The notes beneath the pieces were generated by a model. It saw only the letters and a list, made by a program, of their open reading frames with translations. It was not told where the DNA came from and ran no database searches. A stretch of DNA of 8,738 bases, taken from assembly GCA_964630925.1 (NCBI GenBank), contig CAZVZK010000264.1, forward strand, positions 1 to 8,738, given 5' to 3'. The position numbers and the translations under genes are program-made. Shown here in pieces: positions 5,919-8,738 of the stretch (position 1 is the stretch's first letter; each line of letters begins with the position of its first letter). The stretch comes from RGDT01 sp964630925 (GTDB lineage: Bacteria; Planctomycetota; Planctomycetia; Gemmatales; Gemmataceae).

Positions 5919-7434
5919 TCACATCTTGAGCCGGTCCCCCAGCCGCCCTCGCAGCGCCCGCATGACAGGGCGCGGCCCCTGCTTGCGGTAGATCGACAGG
6001 ATCCGGAGCTGATCCAGCCAGGAAGCGCGGAGCAGCGGCGTCGCGTCCGCCTTACTGTCGCTCAGCGAGAGGTAACGCAGGTGCGGCATCTCCGCCGACG
6101 CGAGCAGCTCCATGCAGGCGGTATCGAGGCCGCAGTAATACAGCGACAGGTCGGTCACCGTCCTCATGAGGCGCGACGAGGCCAGCTCGCCGATCCCGCG
6201 CGGGGTGAACTGGTTGCACATGAGGCCGAGCTTGCGGACGGGGCCGAGGGTGGATGAGCGGGCCAGGGCGATGAGGCCCTCGTCACCGAGGCCGCACTCG
6301 GCGAGGTCGAGATCGACGAGCCGGCGCAGGCGGGGCCAGCCGGCCAGGGCGGCGGCCCCCTGATCGCCGACATCGCGCGACCGGATGTGCAGCCTCCAGA
6401 GGAGGCCGTGGCCGGGGGCGTCCACCAACGCGGCAACGTCTCCCGGCCCCAGGTTGGGGCCGAGGCAGAGGTCCTCCACTCGGGAGAGGAACGGGCCACG
6501 ACAGGGCGGCCTGGCGAGGTCGGCGGCCCCCACCAGCAAAGATCTGGGGCGCAGGGGGTGGGGCGAATCGGCGAGTGCGAGCAGCCCGCGGCCGCCGAGC
6601 CTGGAGATCCCCAGCTCGAAGGACTCGATGGAAGCCAGCCGGGGCCAGCGTGACAGGGCCAGGAGGCAGGAGTCATTCAAATCGTACTCCCACCAGCCGA
6701 TCCGCCGCAGGGAAGGCAGGTCGGCCCGCGCGAGCGACTTCGCGGCGGCGACGAAGCTGTTGCAGCCGTCGAAATGCAACGTCCGCAGGGAGCCGGCGAA
6801 GGACGCTGATGCGAGGTGGGCGATGTCCGTGCCGGACCAGGAGGGGCGGCCCACCAGGAGCGAGCGGAGGCCGCCGAGGTGCGGTGAGCGTGTCACTTCC
6901 CACGCGGCCTCGGTCGGGTCGGCGTGCCGCAGACGGAGCCCGTGGAGGCGCGAGAGCCCGCGCCACTCGGCCAGCCGGGCTGCCTCGGCCTGGCCGCCGG
7001 TGATGTGCAGCGTCCGCAGCGGGATGCGAGCCAGGACGGCGTCCCCCCTCGGCCAGCCACCGCTCCGCCGGCCCCCACGCGGAGCAGAGGAGCCCCTTCC
7101 AGCAGTTGCTCCACGGGAGGTGGGCCGGCTGGTCGGCGATGTCATCCGACTGCAGGCCGTCGCCCCAGGAGGCCGGCCTCGCCCAGCGCGGCAGCCCGCG
7201 CTTCCACCTCCGGGTGAGCCGGTCCTCAAGATCACCCAGCCGCCAGTCGAGGTCCGCGCGGCGGATGTCGTCAACAGGCATCGTGTGCAACGCGAGCTGC
7301 CCGCGGATGAACTCCGCGTGCTCTGCCTGGCCGTGGTCCTCCAGCCAATCGGCGTACACGAGCCGGGGCGTGTCGTCCTCGGGCGACTCGCAGATGGCCG
7401 CGAGAAGGCCACGCTCCTCGACCGACTCCGACAT
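5919..7434 (-). pseudogene. TIGR02996 / leucine-rich-repeat protein, split by a +1 frameshift
   Basis: The N-terminal part (7434 to about 7048) begins MSESVEERGLLAAICESPED and contains PRLVYADWLEDHG...AEFIRGQLAL, the TIGR02996 repeat-companion domain known from Gemmata and Myxococcus. It continues to WGPAERWLAEG at residue 130. From there the sensible protein lies in the next frame (DAVLARIPLRTLHITGG onward) and runs as about eight to ten degenerate leucine-rich repeats of roughly 26 residues (LRTLHFDGC, VEDLCLGPN, LVDLDLAECGLGDEGLIALA, VRKLGLMCNQ, LRYLSLSDSK) to the stop at 5919. Removing one base from the C6 run at 7043-7048 restores a single 504-residue frame. Beyond the junction each frame turns into Arg/Pro-rich nonsense, so the split is clear. 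The start at 7434 is supported by AGGGGAG five bases upstream. LRR proteins of this class are presumed protein-binding and cytoplasmic; no signal peptide is seen. The gene is divergent from the TIM-barrel gene and convergent with the NlpC-like gene. A homopolymer sequencing error is as likely as a true mutation. Confidence 0.85.
7043..7048 (-). other. C6 run (G6 on coding strand) at the frameshift in the LRR gene
   Basis: On the minus strand the codons GAG GGG GGA CGC follow the N-terminal frame. With five instead of six G residues they read GAG GGG GAC GCC GTC CTG, joining ERWLAEG to DAVLARIPLR without any loss. This is the only homopolymer near the junction and the simplest site for the extra base. 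Confidence 0.75.
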
Positions 7435-7461
7435 CGCGTCTCCCCTCGCTCGCCTGGAGGA

Positions 7462-7467
7462 ATCATA
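7462..7467 (-). promoter_or_regulatory. Possible -10 element for the TIGR02996/LRR gene
   Basis: On the minus strand this reads TATGAT, 28 bases before the ATG at 7434, in the 72-bp divergent spacer to the TIM-barrel gene (7435-7506). No matching -35 is visible at normal spacing. For the plus-strand gene I see no promoter hexamers in the spacer. Confidence 0.25.
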
Positions 7468-7506
7468 CCGGATACGCTGACACGACACCCATCGGAGCCT
7501 ACCGCC

Positions 7507-8433
7507 ATGACCACACGCCGTGACTTCCTGGCCGCCACCGCCGCTCTGCTCGGCGCGTCCGCCGCCCGCGCCGCCGACGACAAACGCCCCTTCCGCCCCA
7601 ACCGCGTCGGCGTCTCCACCTACTCCTTCTGGCAGTTCAAACGCAAGGAGAATCGCGGCATCGAGAGGTGCATCGCCCTCGCCTCCGACATGGGATTCGA
7701 CGGCGTCGAGGTCCTCCTCCGCCAGATGGAGGACACATCGAACGCCGCCTTGCAGAAGATCAAGCGCGCCGCCCTCGTCGAGGGCATCGCCCTCTACGGG
7801 CTGTCCACGCACCAGGGCTTCCTCTCGCCGTCGAAGGAGACGCGCAAGAAGAACGTCGATCTCACCATCGAGCAGGTGGAGACCGCGTACGCCCTCGGCA
7901 TCCCGACGATGCGTGTCAACACCGGGACGTGGGGCACACGCAAGGACTTCGACGACCTGATGAAGCACCGCGGCGTCGAGGAGCCGGCCAAGGGCCACAC
8001 GGATGAGGACGGCTTCAAGTGGGTGATCGACGCCTACGCCGAGATCGTGAAGACGGCGGAGAAGCGTGGCGTGGTGCTGGGGCTGGAGAACCACTGGGGC
8101 CTGGGCCGCACGCCCGAGGGCGTCCTGCGCGTCGTCGATGCGATCAAGTCGCCGTGGCTGCGGGTGACGCTCGACACCGGTAACTTCCTCAAAGACCCCT
8201 ACGAGCGCCTGGCGAAGCTCGCGCCGAAGACGGTCCTCCTCCAGACGAAAACGTACCACGGCGGCGGCCTGTGGTACACACTCGACCTCGATTACGCCCG
8301 TATCGCGAAGATCATGCACGACGCGGGCTACCGCGGCTGGGTGTCGCTGGAGTTCGAGGGCAAGGAGGACCCGCTGACCGCCGTGCCCAAGAGCCTGAAG
8401 CTCATGCGTGAGTCGTTCGGCAGGAAGGCGTGA
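7507..8433 (+). CDS. Tat-exported sugar phosphate isomerase/epimerase-like TIM barrel (308 aa)
   Basis: The protein belongs to the AP-endonuclease-2/xylose-isomerase-like TIM-barrel family (IolE/IolI-type), which isomerises or epimerises sugars and inositols with a divalent metal. It opens with a twin-arginine signal, MTTRRDFLAATAALLGASAARA (RR at 4-5, cleavage near 22). Barrel strands are recognisable: RVGVSTYSFW (33-42), GFDGVEVLL (63-71), IALYGLSTHQGF (94-105), IPTMRVNTGTWG (132-143), GVVLGLENHWG (188-198, metal ligand E194), LRVTLDTGNF (218-227, metal ligand D223), TVLLQTKTYHGGG (242-254) and GWVSLEFEGKEDP (277-289, ligand E282). The usual His ligand after strand seven is not obvious, since QTK stands there. 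The ATG at 7507 has GGAG nine bases upstream. Substrate is not deducible; exported members are common in planctomycetes. The end of the gene is duplicated downstream. Confidence 0.92.
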   Translation: MTTRRDFLAATAALLGASAARAADDKRPFRPNRVGVSTYSFWQFKRKENRGIERCIALASDMGFDGVEVLLRQMEDTSNAALQKIKRAALVEGIALYGLSTHQGFLSPSKETRKKNVDLTIEQVETAYALGIPTMRVNTGTWGTRKDFDDLMKHRGVEEPAKGHTDEDGFKWVIDAYAEIVKTAEKRGVVLGLENHWGLGRTPEGVLRVVDAIKSPWLRVTLDTGNFLKDPYERLAKLAPKTVLLQTKTYHGGGLWYTLDLDYARIAKIMHDAGYRGWVSLEFEGKEDPLTAVPKSLKLMRESFGRKA

Positions 8434-8434
8434 G
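8410..8434 (+). repeat. Direct repeat, copy 1: last codons of the TIM-barrel gene
   Basis: The sequence encoding ESFGRKA-stop plus one base is matched by 8473-8494. The second copy has one substitution (T to A at its fourth base) and lacks three bases (AGG). Confidence 0.8.
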
Positions 8435-8444
8435 GGCCCTCCAC

Positions 8445-8470
8445 GGGAGGGCGAGGCGCCTCGCCCTCCC
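8445..8470. repeat. Perfect 26-bp palindrome between convergent genes
   Basis: The arm GGGAGGGCGAGGC (8445-8457) is followed directly by its exact reverse complement (8458-8470). As RNA from either strand it would form an 11-bp GC-rich stem with a GCGC loop. There is no T-run on either side, so it is not a standard intrinsic terminator, but its place between the convergent TIM-barrel and WGR genes suits bidirectional transcript-end formation or a REP-like element. A further GCCCTCC at 8436-8442 can also pair with GGAGGGC at 8446-8452 (loop of three), so two mutually exclusive hairpins are possible. Confidence 0.8.
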
Positions 8471-8472
8471 AG

Positions 8473-8494
8473 GAGACGTTCGGCAAGGCGTGAG
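8473..8494 (+). repeat. Direct repeat, copy 2: in-frame echo of the gene end
   Basis: It reads as codons E-T-F-G-K-A-stop in the same frame as the TIM-barrel gene, 63 bp (21 codons) after copy 1. The gene itself stops in copy 1 at 8433, so copy 2 is not translated unless that stop is read through. Confidence 0.8.
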
Positions 8495-8499
8495 CGGCA

Positions 8500-8738
8500 T
8501 CACTTCTCGGCGTATCCCTTGCCGGTCTTCTCCTTGATGAGCTTGTCGGCGGCGGCCCTGGCGGCGGCCTCGTCGGCGTAGGGCTTCTCGGTGATCGAGC
8601 CGGTGCTGCCGATGCGGCCGTACTGGGTGTACATCTTGTTCCCCTCGGTCCACACCTCCCAGAACTTGCTCGACGAGCCCTCCACGAACTCGAAACGCCG
8701 CCTCTTGCCCGCCTTCGCAGGGGCCGCCGCCGGGGCCG
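8500..8738 (-). CDS. WGR-domain protein, C-terminal part (runs off the right edge)
   Basis: The frame is open from the window edge to the stop at 8500-8502, giving 78 residues. After an Ala/Pro/Lys linker (PAAAPAKAGKRR) comes RRFEFVEGSSSKFWEVWTEG, then MYTQYGRIGSTG and a helical end with AAADKLIKEKTGKGYAEK. This order (aromatic strand, KFWE, a (W/Y)GRIG turn, and the LI.EKT.KGY helix) is the WGR domain. It is known from PARP enzymes and MolR-type bacterial proteins and is proposed to bind nucleic acid. Tyr replaces the first Trp of the W-G-R motif, as often in bacteria. The GTG at 8685 is not the true start, since the domain begins before it. The Ala/Pro/Lys linker suggests a further N-terminal domain outside the window. 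It converges on the TIM-barrel gene with 66 bp between stops. Confidence 0.85.
   Translation of the reverse strand, partial: APAAAPAKAGKRRRFEFVEGSSSKFWEVWTEGNKMYTQYGRIGSTGSITEKPYADEAAARAAADKLIKEKTGKGYAEK

Noticed and set aside
6385..7506. Long plus-strand open frame leading into the TIM-barrel gene as one 682-residue protein
   Set aside because: The first 374 residues are Arg/Pro/Ser-rich shadow of the minus-strand LRR gene. The true start at 7507 has a ribosome site and a Tat signal directly after it.
7435..8319. Minus-strand extension of the TIGR02996 frame upstream of 7434
   Set aside because: It is antisense to the TIM-barrel gene and without motifs. The TIGR02996 domain starts immediately after the ATG at 7434, which has AGGGGAG before it.

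Overview
The window is GC-rich and densely coding, and its gene content points to a planctomycete, most likely Gemmataceae-like. The grounds are a Tat-exported DUF1501 protein, a Tat-exported sugar-isomerase-like TIM barrel, an exported PQQ-type beta-propeller, a Uma2-family nuclease, a TIGR02996 plus leucine-rich-repeat protein and a WGR-domain protein together in under 9 kb. This is an assignment from family distribution; there is no rRNA or other marker gene here. No tRNA, rRNA, CRISPR array, transposase or integrase was seen.

Left part (1-3318, all minus strand), in transcription order: Uma2-family protein (3318-2737), secreted beta-propeller (2675-1335), a small secreted protein of unknown function whose start overlaps the propeller stop as ATGA (1338-730), a small helical protein with an antitoxin-like N-terminus (652-314), and a short ORF holding only the first half of an HNH endonuclease (330-136) that overlaps the gene before it. 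The Uma2 gene has a good candidate sigma70-like promoter (3361-3390). A second candidate (681-708) precedes the antitoxin-like/HNH pair. Positions 1-135 look non-coding and hold a ten-G run and a pentamer repeat.

Middle part (plus strand): the DUF1501 gene (3411-4847) is divergent from Uma2 across 92 bp. It is followed by a 7-bp inverted repeat and then by a 317-residue protein (4961-5914) that I read as a divergent NlpC/P60-like cysteine hydrolase.

Right part: a TIGR02996/LRR gene on the minus strand (7434-5919) ends four bases from the NlpC-like stop. It is split between two frames by one extra base in a C6 run (7043-7048), so it is either a fresh pseudogene or an assembly error. Divergent from it is the sugar phosphate isomerase/epimerase-like gene (7507-8433). 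Its last seven codons, stop included, recur in frame 63 bp downstream, and between the two copies lies a perfect 26-bp palindrome (8445-8470). The C-terminus of a WGR-domain protein enters from the right edge on the minus strand (8738-8500).

Functionally, the exported proteins fit envelope or periplasmic metabolism as commonly seen in planctomycetes, while Uma2, the HNH remnant, LRR and WGR proteins are typical expanded accessory families. I found no clear evidence for one integrated new system. The most unusual signals are the palindrome flanked by a duplicated gene end, the frameshift, the truncated HNH gene with its antitoxin-like partner, and the orphan NlpC-like protein.
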